A DNA stretch of 64,000 bases from Rhodoglobus sp. Its GTDB lineage: Bacteria; Actinomycetota; Actinomycetes; Actinomycetales; Microbacteriaceae. The stretch spans positions 1 to 64,000 of the forward strand of contig JAODAV010000006.1 of the NCBI GenBank assembly GCA_025463605.1, given 5' to 3'. Below are positions 7,678-15,578 of the stretch, piece after piece (positions within the stretch are counted from its first letter, which is position 1; every line of letters starts with the position of its first letter). The notes beneath the pieces are model-generated. The model did no database searches. It worked only from the letters and a program-made list of their open reading frames with translations, and was not told the DNA's origin. The position numbers and the translations under genes are program-made.

Positions 7678-9750
7678 GTGGCTGCAGCCGGGGCATCCGC
7701 CCAGCAGGAATCGCAGCGCCAGCTTGCCCTCGCGGAAGACCATGAGCGCGCCGCCCATGAGGCGCGGCAGACCGCGTCACGCTATGGCATCGCGGCCGTC
7801 ACGGAGAAGAGTGTCGCAAAGCGGCTCGCTCCGCTGACCGCGGTGGGCTATCACCTACTGCCCGACCGTGGGTGGCCGGGGAGCCGGCGCGCGCAGGTCG
7901 ATCTCGTGGTCGTCGGGCCTGCTGGGTTGTTCATCGTCGACACCAAGGCGTGGAAGGACGTGACGATCGCGGGCGGCCACATCTTCCGCGATCAGGAGGA
8001 CGTGACCGGCGACCTCGACAGCCTCGCCGACCTCGGATACTCGACCGAATCGGTCATGGTGGAGATCGGGTTGGCGCCCGGCGAGGTGCACTCGGTCGTC
8101 GTGCTGGCGGGACGAAAGGGCATCAGCACCGCGGTCGGCACCGTCGAAGTCGTTGGCGAACTGGATGTGCTTCAGCACATCGCACGCCGCGGGCAGCGGC
8201 TCACCGCGAGCCAAGTCGACGCAGTGCTGTCCCTCGCTCTCTCCCACTTCCCGGTGCTCCGCGCTCCGGCACCCGTTGACGCCACGATCATCGAGCCCGT
8301 GCTCCCGGCCCAGCCCGAGACGATCGACCTCGCGGACCTCGCCACGGATGACGAGATCGGCGAGGCCATCATGGCGGGCATCCTCGCGGCTCCCATCGAG
8401 GACTGGATGTCGTTCCTCCACCCCGACCAGGCGAAGCTCGTCCGACGCAGCTTCACGGGGCCATCGCGTATCCGCGGGGCTGCCGGCACCGGAAAGACCG
8501 TCGTGGGGCTGCACCGCGCCGCCTACCTCGCGCGGTCCCGGCCCGGCCGGGTGCTGGTCACGACCTACGTGAAGTCGCTGCCCGCAGTGCTCTCAACCCT
8601 CCTGCATCGCATGGCGCCAGAGGTGGCCGATCGGGTCGACTTCGTGAGCGCACACGCGTTCGCGAGGCGGTTGCTGGTGGAACGAGGCATCCGCATCGAT
8701 CTCGACACCAAGAAGGTGGATGCCGCGTTCGCCGCCGCCTGGCGCGAGGTCGGGCTTCCTGGCATCCTCGGCAAGCTCGACCAATCCACCCACTATTGGA
8801 AAGACGAGATCAACCACGTCATCAAGGGGCGCGGCATCACGAGCTTCGAGCCTTACGCCGACCTCGCCCGCACCGGCCGGCGACGACAGCTGCGTATCGA
8901 GCAGCGTCGGGCTGTGTGGGAGTTGTACGTGGCATACCAGCAGCGGCTCGCGGGCGTGCACGACTTCAGCGACGTGGTGACGCTCGCCGAGGCATCCCTG
9001 CGGATAATGCCACTCGAGAAATACAGTTCCGTCATCGTCGACGAGGCGCAGGACCTCTCGTGTTCGATGATCCGCATGCTGCATCACTTGGTGGGCAACG
9101 AGCCCGACGGCCTCACCCTCATCGGTGATGGCCGCCAGACCATCTACCCCGGCGGATACACCCTCGCCGAGGCCGGCATCTCCCTCGCTGGCCGCGGCGT
9201 CGTCATGAACACGAACTACCGCAACACCGCCGAGATCCTGGACTTCGCGTCCACCATGATCGCGGGCGACGAGTGGACGGACATCGAGGGCCCGAGCCCC
9301 TTGGATGCCGCGCCGCTCGTCGCCCGTACGGGCCCCGCTCCCGTGGTCGAGTCATTCGGCTCGCGCCACACGCATGACGCGGCCCTCGTCGCGCGGATCC
9401 GTGACGTTACGCGTGAGGTCGGTACCGAACTCGCGGATGTCGCGGTGCTCGCGCTCGACCGCTACGCGCTCGCGCCCCTGCTAGTCGCGCTGAGCGCCGC
9501 GGGCATTCCGACGGTTGACCTCGACACTTACGACGGCACGTCGGTCGCCGCGGTCAAGGTCGGGACGGTCAAACGGGCCAAGGGGCTGGAGTTCAAGCAG
9601 GTGCTGCTGGCCGGGGTTTCTTCGGGGCTGCTGAGCGGTGCCGCGCCGACCGAGGCGGCCGCGCTCGAGCGGCACGGACTGCAGCGGCGGGAGTTGTACG
9701 TCGCGATGACTCGGGCCCGTGATGGGTTGTGGGTTGGGGCACTGTCGTAG
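7678..9750 (+). CDS. NERD nuclease-domain / UvrD-type helicase
   Basis: A 690-residue protein with two parts. Residues about 45-190 form a NERD domain, a restriction-nuclease-like fold (RRAQVDLVVVGPAGLFIVDT followed by Lys). Residues about 250-690 are an SF1 helicase core: Walker A GAAGTGKT near 268, helicase motif II VIVDEAQDLS near 453, and motif VI RRELYVAMTRARDGLWV at the end. A GTG at 7678 with GGGGGA upstream is preferred; the ATG at 7534 would add 48 residues without family similarity. NERD-helicases are linked to DNA processing and recur near defence genes, which fits the neighbouring SIR2/ATPase operon. Confidence 0.85.
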   Translation: MAAAGASAQQESQRQLALAEDHERAAHEARQTASRYGIAAVTEKSVAKRLAPLTAVGYHLLPDRGWPGSRRAQVDLVVVGPAGLFIVDTKAWKDVTIAGGHIFRDQEDVTGDLDSLADLGYSTESVMVEIGLAPGEVHSVVVLAGRKGISTAVGTVEVVGELDVLQHIARRGQRLTASQVDAVLSLALSHFPVLRAPAPVDATIIEPVLPAQPETIDLADLATDDEIGEAIMAGILAAPIEDWMSFLHPDQAKLVRRSFTGPSRIRGAAGTGKTVVGLHRAAYLARSRPGRVLVTTYVKSLPAVLSTLLHRMAPEVADRVDFVSAHAFARRLLVERGIRIDLDTKKVDAAFAAAWREVGLPGILGKLDQSTHYWKDEINHVIKGRGITSFEPYADLARTGRRRQLRIEQRRAVWELYVAYQQRLAGVHDFSDVVTLAEASLRIMPLEKYSSVIVDEAQDLSCSMIRMLHHLVGNEPDGLTLIGDGRQTIYPGGYTLAEAGISLAGRGVVMNTNYRNTAEILDFASTMIAGDEWTDIEGPSPLDAAPLVARTGPAPVVESFGSRHTHDAALVARIRDVTREVGTELADVAVLALDRYALAPLLVALSAAGIPTVDLDTYDGTSVAAVKVGTVKRAKGLEFKQVLLAGVSSGLLSGAAPTEAAALERHGLQRRELYVAMTRARDGLWVGALS

Positions 9751-9807
9751 CGCGAGCCGTCACTAGACTTCGAGGACTTGTACAGAGCCAAGCCCGAGAG
9801 GAGAGCC

Positions 9808-9843
9808 ATGAGGGCCTTTGTCGGGGTGACGGACCTCGCTTGG
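9808..9843 (+). pseudogene. 5' stub of an HNH restriction-endonuclease-like gene
   Basis: A good ribosome site (AGGAGAG) and ATG at 9808 are followed by MRAFVGVTDLAW, the N-terminus I associate with a family of actinobacterial HNH-type putative restriction endonucleases of about 300 residues. After this, similarity ends and the frame closes at 10002. The rest of the gene is absent, so this looks like the stub left when other DNA, probably the SIR2 operon, took its place. From 9844 to 10041 no further gene is supported. Confidence 0.5.
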
Positions 9844-10029
9844 GCGACGCAAGGTTTCTCGGCGATCGCCTCCGGCGAGACGCAAGACTTCGTGTCTCAG
9901 AAGCGTAGGACTCGTTCGGCCTGGCAAATGGGGTGGGCTCGGTCGGCAGCTCAGAGAACGAATCCTGCATTCCCGTGGCAAGGCGTTCGAAGCCCTCGAT
10001 GATCCCGAGATTGGTTGCGTACTTCTCGC

Positions 10030-10035
10030 TAGACT
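10030..10035 (+). promoter_or_regulatory. -10 box TAGACT of the SIR2 operon
   Basis: TAGACT, then six bases, then ATG 10042. No Shine-Dalgarno sequence. It probably drives a leaderless transcript of the three-gene operon. Confidence 0.5.
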
Positions 10036-10041
10036 GCGCGC

Positions 10042-11460
10042 ATGTTCTTGGGTGATCCGTTAGGTACTCCGGTCGGAACTCAGGCCGCCGTGCTCGCTGG
10101 CGCTGCTTTGAATAGAAGACTGACGATTTACGCGGGAGCTGGACTCTCCGCAGGCATCCCGACGTCATTGCCTGGCGCGAAGTCGTTGGCAAAGTTATTG
10201 GTCGATCGGCTGGCACCGATTGTGGACTTCGACGGTGTCGACCCATCGGACCTCTTGGCAGTGGCGGACCACACGGCAGCGATCTCGGGCGGCGATAGAG
10301 TCCTGCACGATGCCCTTCAAGCCGTCGCAGCTTTCGATTCTGCGAGGACGGGCTATGGTCACGCCGTCCTCGGACTGTTGATTTGCGAAGGCTCAACGGT
10401 CGTCATCGAGGCGAACTATGACAATTGCATCGAGCGGTCAGTGGTTCCCGAGCAAATGCCAGTGGTGGTCTCGGATCAAGATCGAATTGGAAACAGCCCT
10501 TTCGCGCTGCTGAAAGCCCACGGGTGCATCACTCGGCCATCAACGATGCTCGTGACGACGGCCGATCTGACTGCCCCCCCGCTTTATGCGAGGGCGGAAC
10601 TGGCCGCGCGACTGTCTTCTGGAGACGTCGCGTTCGTTGGGCTTGGGAGCCCGGCTGACTACGTTATCAGCAGCCTTCAAGACTTCGTGTCCCGTGTCGA
10701 CGCCTCGACGCTGACGGTTGTAGACCCCCAGATATCTAATTGGGAGGGCTCTGGCTGGGAGGATATCCTCCCTTCATTGCCGGCAAATCACCGGGTAGCA
10801 GCTTCCGCTAATGAGTTTTGCGATGAGGTACTGCGCTACTACGTTTTGAGTCTGTTCGTGAAACTACGCACCATCGTGGGAGGTCTCGCCGCGGATCACC
10901 CGCAGCGGGTAGGCCTGGAATCTGTCCTGAGCGCGATCTTCGAACGCTCCAGTGTGTGGGTACTGAAGTGGCTGCGAGGTATGGCATTCCGGCCTCGCGT
11001 GGGTAGTCCAGCAATCACGTCCACGACCGTCATGCAAGCTGTTCTAGGGCTCTCTTCGCTGGCTGGGGCGCTCGAAACTTCGATAAGTCCAGGTGCTTTC
11101 ATTTCGTTCCAGGAGGCCAACCCCGGCGTGACCATCATGCTTCTCACTACCGATGAAGCCCAGACAGGCAGCGCCATGGCTTTGGAAGCTCAGCGCAGGG
11201 TAATGGATGCCAGAAGTGAGGATCGCGTTCCAAGAAACGTCGACGTACTCGTTCTGTGCTGCGGCCAGCTTGGTCCTCTGGGCGCAGACGAACTTCGCAC
11301 CGATGGCGGTCACAGACTGTTGGATCTTCTTGATAGTCGTCCCCAGCGATCCGCACCCACGAACATCATGGGTGAGCCGGACCCTCACAACATCATCGAC
11401 GGCATCGGGGCAGGCAATGTCTATGTCCTGGCTGGAGATCGATTGGTGGAGGTCGCATGA
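10042..11460 (+). CDS. SIR2-like protein, putative LmuA-type effector
   Basis: A 472-residue protein. Residues 20-250 carry a SIR2-type Rossmann fold: GAGLSAG at 32-38 (nucleotide loop), NYD at 125-127, LKAHGC with His160, and GLGSPADY near 200. Defence SIR2 domains of this type hydrolyse NAD+ and stop infection by depleting it. Residues 250-472 have no fold I recognise and may bind the partner proteins. It is the first gene of a tight operon (ATGA overlap with the next) whose last product is a Rad50/SMC-like ATPase, the order effector-middle-SMC of Lamassu/DdmABC (ABC-3C). Base and codon use (TTG, ATT, AGA) is more AT-rich than neighbouring genes. Confidence 0.75.
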   Translation: MFLGDPLGTPVGTQAAVLAGAALNRRLTIYAGAGLSAGIPTSLPGAKSLAKLLVDRLAPIVDFDGVDPSDLLAVADHTAAISGGDRVLHDALQAVAAFDSARTGYGHAVLGLLICEGSTVVIEANYDNCIERSVVPEQMPVVVSDQDRIGNSPFALLKAHGCITRPSTMLVTTADLTAPPLYARAELAARLSSGDVAFVGLGSPADYVISSLQDFVSRVDASTLTVVDPQISNWEGSGWEDILPSLPANHRVAASANEFCDEVLRYYVLSLFVKLRTIVGGLAADHPQRVGLESVLSAIFERSSVWVLKWLRGMAFRPRVGSPAITSTTVMQAVLGLSSLAGALETSISPGAFISFQEANPGVTIMLLTTDEAQTGSAMALEAQRRVMDARSEDRVPRNVDVLVLCCGQLGPLGADELRTDGGHRLLDLLDSRPQRSAPTNIMGEPDPHNIIDGIGAGNVYVLAGDRLVEVA

Positions 11461-12104
11461 GCGAAGGCGACGCAACCGCGGGTGACAATTCCGTCCAATC
11501 TTCATCGGCGGGTCCAACCTTGGCATCGTCGGACGAAGAGCTCGTTGACCTTGCGGAACTAACCCTGACCGCCGCCGGTTACTCCGTGAAACCCACATTG
11601 CTAGACAACCTCACGATCTTGGTGGCCCAGAATCGTTTGAATCTTCTGGTCGTGGCAGCCACCGTGAGCGTGGAGGCACTGTTGATCAGTGAAGCCTCTC
11701 TTAGTCGGCTCATTTCAGAACGCCTTGACGCCGATCCATCGACGCGCTGGGATGGGTATCTGATTCTCATGACAACACAGGCAGCCGAAACTCGGCAAAG
11801 CACTGCGCTGTTTGGGATCACATACAACCTTCGACAAGTTCGTCGAATAGTACGAGTCGGAGTAGAGCCGACTCGTTCGGGCGTAGCCCAAGCGTTGAGG
11901 CCAGTCCTTCCCCTCTCCCAAACCTTCTTTGAGACTGCGACGATCGACCCACTCGACCTGCTGGCGAAACGACTCGTTCAGGACGGCCTCGAGGTGCCCC
12001 TCGTGGACGAAAGCATCAGCAGATTCCGGACAGTTCGAAGAATTAGCGCGGATGGCGAGTCGGTTCGCTACGACGAAATTGCGGGAGGCGAGATAGATGA
12101 ATGA
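11457..12104 (+). CDS. Unknown 215-residue middle component of the SIR2/ATPase operon
   Basis: The sequence shows no family I can name. Residues 1-25 are Ser/Asp-rich and probably disordered. Residues 26-60 (EELVDLAELTLTAAGYSV, then DNLTILVAQNRLNLLVV) look like an alpha/beta start. A central block with WDGYLILMTTQ, ALFGITYNLRQVRRIVRVG and a later basic RFRTVRRIS follow. Its position between effector and SMC-like ATPase, with four- and eight-base overlaps, matches LmuC/DdmB-type middle components, which bridge the other two. It could also be a small nuclease-fold protein, but no catalytic motif is evident. Confidence 0.6.
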   Translation: MSEGDATAGDNSVQSSSAGPTLASSDEELVDLAELTLTAAGYSVKPTLLDNLTILVAQNRLNLLVVAATVSVEALLISEASLSRLISERLDADPSTRWDGYLILMTTQAAETRQSTALFGITYNLRQVRRIVRVGVEPTRSGVAQALRPVLPLSQTFFETATIDPLDLLAKRLVQDGLEVPLVDESISRFRTVRRISADGESVRYDEIAGGEIDE

Positions 12105-14262
12105 TCGAAGGGCGAGGTTCACATCGGTTACCGTGGAGAATTTCAGGGGCGTTCGCGAGTCCCGGACCCTTGATCTCGACGCCTCAGTGGTCATCTTTTG
12201 GGGGCCAAACGGGACTGGTAAAACGACGATATTCGACGCCCTTCTCTGGCTGCTTCAAGGCGAGATACCTCGATTGGCGTCTCATGCGATGAGGCGAAAT
12301 GAAGAGTACATCGTCAGCGCCTATCGCAAAGGGGGCCTGGCGAAAGTGTCCGCCAAGCTTCGCGTCGGCGGTGTCGAGTACCAGCTTGTGCGAATCGGCA
12401 CGAGTGCCGGGTCAACGCTCGAGTTGACAGGAGGCGAACCCGCACGCAGTGATCCAGAACGCGAACTTCGTCGTCTCCTCGCTAAGGGTGATCTCCCTCT
12501 CCGCGAGCTAATGTCGACCAGCGGGATACTTCAACAAGATGATCTTCGTTTGCTCTTACGGGACAAACCTGACCAGCGATATCGTCAATTGCTGCGGCTT
12601 TTCGGGCTAGAGGTCTTGGAACAGTTCGAACTACAAGCGAGAACCTGGCAGACCGAAGCACGCTCGACGGTGGCCAGTCGTCTGGAGGCGTTGACCCGTC
12701 AGAGGTCACGTGCTGCCGGGATCGTCGAGCGAATCAATACTCTGCGAGATCTATCCACTTCCGCCTCCCCTGAGTCGTCTTCCGAATCTCGACTGGTTGA
12801 ATCTTTCGTCGAAAGTCAGCAGAGCTTGTATTCGGTGCATACGTCCCCCTCTTCCGCCGAGGAGTTCGGATCGCTCGCGTCCGACGCATTGTCGCTGATC
12901 GCTCAAATTCGGAGTACTAGAGAGAGGATCGAGAATCTTCCAAGTGGGTCAGCAGGCAACGCCAACGTCGAGAGGGCAGCTGACGTCGTCGCGCAGGCCA
13001 AGCAGGTCCTAGCCGAACGCGAGGCAGTAGCTTCAGCCGCGCAGGCGTCGATGACGGCCTTAAGGTCTCGTCACGACGATTTCATGACTTTGGTTGCGCT
13101 CGCAATTCCGCTCCTACAAGCGGAACCTCATGACGAGATAGTTGAGTGCCCGGTTTGCCGAACGCGAGTGAACTCCGATGTTGTATTGGCTGATCTCGAG
13201 GGGCGCAGCGAAAGTGGCACTGCATTGGCCGACGCTGAAACCCGTCTCTCGGATGCAAGGCTCGCGGTTGCTCAAGCGCGAGAAGTGCTCGCCGCGGCCA
13301 CTGCCCGGCTGAGAGAGGTCGAAGAGCAACGACGCGCTGCGGCGCGACTAGCCGCAGAAACGACATCGATCAGAAGCGAACTGCGATCGCTAACTATCTC
13401 CGACCCAATCCGGGTCCTTGAACTGGCAGACGGGCCGTACATGGACGGCCCGATAGACAATCTCCTCGCGCACCGATCAAAGTTGGTGGTTCGTCTCGAG
13501 CAAATCGAAAGCTCGTTGACAGAGCTTGCCGGGTCGACAGCGTTTGCTAGCAGGCGGACTCAGACCCGACTGGAAACGCTCGAGCGGCGTAGCGAGCTCC
13601 CGCGCCTGGAGGCCCAACTTGAAGTACTCGAGGCCGAGACAAGCGCGGCTCAAGAGAGCTATGAAGTCTCCCGAAAAGAAGAAGCAGCGGCGACTGCGCT
13701 CTTGCATGGCGTGGCTACTGGCACTGAAGAAATATTTCGTGAGCGCTTCGAAACAGTTGAGCCCTTGATGAATGACATCTACAGTCGCTTGGACCCTCAC
13801 CCAACCTTTACCAAGTTGGACTTTAAGATCGAGCGCTATCGCGCGAAAGGAACTGCTACGGCGAGCGTGACCGACGAGACCGAAGACGTCCACGCAAACC
13901 CATTACTCGTGTTTTCGAGTGCACAAGCGAACGTCGTTGTCCTTTCGGCCTTCTTGGCTCTTGGATGGGCGGCCTCAAGCAGCGGGCTGCCGTTTGTGTT
14001 TCTCGACGATCCCCTACAGTCGCTTGACGACGTCAACGTCTTGGGATTCGCGGATCTCACGCGCCAACTGAGAACTCGCAAACAGGTCCTCCTATCCACG
14101 CATGAAGAACGCTTCTCACGCCTGTTGGAGAGGAAGTTGGGCTCTCGCACCGAAGGCGAAGCCCTTCTCATACATCGATTCGAGAGCTGGAATCGACAGG
14201 GACCCGCGGTGGACACGCGGCGCCTTGACGAAGACAGTCTTAGCGATTCGCGAGTCTCATAA
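12097..14262 (+). CDS. Rad50/SMC-like ATPase, putative LmuB/DdmC-type sensor
   Basis: A 721-residue split ABC ATPase. Walker A GPNGTGKT is at 36-43 after SVTVENFRGVRESRTLDLD. Two coiled-coil arms (about 170-340 and 370-560) flank a CPVC zinc-hook motif at 351-354. The C-terminal lobe has the variant signature FSSAQ near 606, Walker B FVFLDDPLQSLDD near 635 and the switch region LLSTHEERF near 670. It is shorter than Rad50, as in LmuB/DdmC proteins that recognise foreign DNA ends or plasmids and then release the effector. The eight-base overlap with the previous gene indicates one translational unit. No phosphoesterase (SbcD/Mre11) gene is adjacent, which argues against ordinary SbcC. Confidence 0.8.
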   Translation: MNDRRARFTSVTVENFRGVRESRTLDLDASVVIFWGPNGTGKTTIFDALLWLLQGEIPRLASHAMRRNEEYIVSAYRKGGLAKVSAKLRVGGVEYQLVRIGTSAGSTLELTGGEPARSDPERELRRLLAKGDLPLRELMSTSGILQQDDLRLLLRDKPDQRYRQLLRLFGLEVLEQFELQARTWQTEARSTVASRLEALTRQRSRAAGIVERINTLRDLSTSASPESSSESRLVESFVESQQSLYSVHTSPSSAEEFGSLASDALSLIAQIRSTRERIENLPSGSAGNANVERAADVVAQAKQVLAEREAVASAAQASMTALRSRHDDFMTLVALAIPLLQAEPHDEIVECPVCRTRVNSDVVLADLEGRSESGTALADAETRLSDARLAVAQAREVLAAATARLREVEEQRRAAARLAAETTSIRSELRSLTISDPIRVLELADGPYMDGPIDNLLAHRSKLVVRLEQIESSLTELAGSTAFASRRTQTRLETLERRSELPRLEAQLEVLEAETSAAQESYEVSRKEEAAATALLHGVATGTEEIFRERFETVEPLMNDIYSRLDPHPTFTKLDFKIERYRAKGTATASVTDETEDVHANPLLVFSSAQANVVVLSAFLALGWAASSSGLPFVFLDDPLQSLDDVNVLGFADLTRQLRTRKQVLLSTHEERFSRLLERKLGSRTEGEALLIHRFESWNRQGPAVDTRRLDEDSLSDSRVS

Positions 14263-14308
14263 GAGCTTCGCTCGGCCATCCAAATGCTGTTCGTGACTTC
14301 TCCGGTCA

Positions 14309-14462
14309 CCTAGGGCGTGCCTCGTAACGCAGGTAGTCGCGTGGTGGAGTACGAAATGCAGGAGGTGCTGAACGCTCGCCCAATTGCTGTCAGTTTCACG
14401 TCCTCTTACCGCGATCTCCTGCATTTCGGACATAACTCCCGAGTTAGGGGACGCGCCCTAGG
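14309..14462. repeat. Nested inverted-repeat element (possible MITE/REP-like unit)
   Basis: Outer arms CCTAGGGCG (14309-14317) and CGCCCTAGG (14454-14462), and inner perfect 13-base arms CGAAATGCAGGAG (14352-14364) and CTCCTGCATTTCG (14416-14428) around a 51-base centre. There is no open frame of note inside. The inner arm differs from the arm of the element at 55857-55944 only by CA/AC in its middle. It lies immediately after the SIR2 operon and could be a mobile miniature element, a recombination scar or a bidirectional terminator. Confidence 0.6.
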
Positions 14463-14541
14463 CGCCCGGTAAGCTCGCCGGTCTCGACGACACCTGCGTG
14501 ACATTTCCGCCTCCGACTTCGCCTGTAGGAGGATGTCACAC

Positions 14542-15453
14542 ATGCTCGCGCGCCGGAAACCGCTTCGTTCACTTGTCTTCCTGCTCCTCGGGGCGGGTTC
14601 CGCGATCATCGGTTTCTTGCCATGGGCGATCACCGGCATGCGGCTTCCGCTGCAGAATCTCTGGGCGGTGGAAACGTCTTCGGCTGACATGCCGATCACC
14701 CTGCTTCCCTTCAGCCAGTACTACCTTTCCCTTATCGTCGCGCTCATCGTCATCGGCTCGACGATCGCGGGCATTGTGGGGCGGGCGACGGCGGCGAAGC
14801 ATCCTCGATCCGCCTTGGTCGCGCTCATGGGCGGTGTCGTCGCCGTGCAGGTGATCGCCACCGTGCAGACGGCGGTCACGGTTTCGAGCGGTCTAAGGGA
14901 TTCCGCGGCCTCAACGGTCTACCTTGCGGCGCTGGTTGCCGGAACGGTCGCTGCGATCCTGCTGGGCATGGGGATGCTGGCACTCATCGCCCGCGCCCCG
15001 AAGGCGGGAGCCTTGATCGCGGTGAGCATCGCTTCGATCGCGTTCAGCTCATGGCTGGGCGGGCTGGTGTTTCCCGTCGGCGTCGTGGTGACGGCGTCGC
15101 CGCTGACCTCGGTGTTGGGCGAGGTGGCGCACTTGGCTCCGGCAGTCGTCATTGGAGTTGCCATTGCGTGGGCCGGGGTCGACACGGTCGGTCGAGTCAT
15201 CGCCGCGATCGCCAGCCTCGCGATACTTTGGGTCGGGCCGACCCTCGTCACGGCCGTCAGCGCAGCCGCGGGATCACGAGTTCTCGCGCGCTACCCGTCT
15301 GAGATGCTGGACTACGGAGTGGGGGTGTTCCGCATGGCGCTCGGCATGCCGGAAATCTGGCTGACCACATTGGCTCTCGCGGTCGCGGTGTCCTTCGTCG
15401 GTCTGGTTGCGCGACGCGTGATTAGCCAGCGGCGGGTTGCCGCTACCGTCTAG
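14542..15453 (+). CDS. Multi-pass membrane protein of unknown function
   Basis: A 303-residue protein with roughly eight or nine hydrophobic helices (SLVFLLLGAGSAIIGFLPWA, YYLSLIVALIVIGSTIAGIV, LTTLALAVAVSFVGLVARRV among them) and short basic loops. No transporter or enzyme motif is recognised. AGGAGG at 14527-14532 touches an ATG at 14533, so the ATG at 14542, nine bases behind the site, is the likely start. Normal high-GC codon use resumes here, so this gene marks the right border of the AT-richer defence segment. It is a single gene; a decayed relic follows. Confidence 0.65.
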   Translation: MLARRKPLRSLVFLLLGAGSAIIGFLPWAITGMRLPLQNLWAVETSSADMPITLLPFSQYYLSLIVALIVIGSTIAGIVGRATAAKHPRSALVALMGGVVAVQVIATVQTAVTVSSGLRDSAASTVYLAALVAGTVAAILLGMGMLALIARAPKAGALIAVSIASIAFSSWLGGLVFPVGVVVTASPLTSVLGEVAHLAPAVVIGVAIAWAGVDTVGRVIAAIASLAILWVGPTLVTAVSAAAGSRVLARYPSEMLDYGVGVFRMALGMPEIWLTTLALAVAVSFVGLVARRVISQRRVAATV

Positions 15454-15456
15454 CGG

Positions 15457-15495
15457 CTACTGTTGCGCCCGTTCCAACACGAGCTCGCGCACCCG
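15457..15495 (-). pseudogene. Fragment of the gatB 3' end
   Basis: Read on the minus strand this encodes RVRELVLERAQQ-stop. The intact gatB at 16695-18215 ends RVRELVLERAGSGE. Ten consecutive residues are identical and the bases align closely (compare 15472-15495 with 16710-16740). Only the last dozen codons are present, with no start, so it is a relic. Confidence 0.7.
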
Positions 15496-15497
15496 CG

Positions 15498-15577
15498 CTA
15501 AGTGAGGTCGACCTCCGGCCCATGCCGAACGCTTCGGCCTCCGAGTCGGTCAGGAAGAACACGTAGTAGTCGCCCCC
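15498..15577 (-). pseudogene. Decayed copy of the small acidic gene at 5131-5463
   Basis: On the minus strand it reads GDYYVFFLTDSEAEAFGMGRR, matching GDYYVYFLT and DSEAEAFGMGRR of the intact gene. The 29 codons between these two blocks are missing: the intact gene has CGGTGA at 5181 and 5268, so a deletion between these short direct repeats explains the loss. The 5' two thirds are also gone and a one-base deletion shifts the last codons before the old TAG. It directly abuts the gatB fragment. Confidence 0.7.
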
Positions 15578-15578
15578 A

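Noticed and set aside
7485-7758. Several short frames on both strands upstream of the helicase
   Set aside because: They lack ribosome sites and family motifs and overlap the helicase N-terminus in other frames.
12097-14262. SbcC/RecN housekeeping repair protein
   Set aside because: No SbcD/Mre11 partner is adjacent, the protein is shorter, the signature is altered to FSSAQ, and it is overlapped with a SIR2 effector-type gene in an AT-richer segment.
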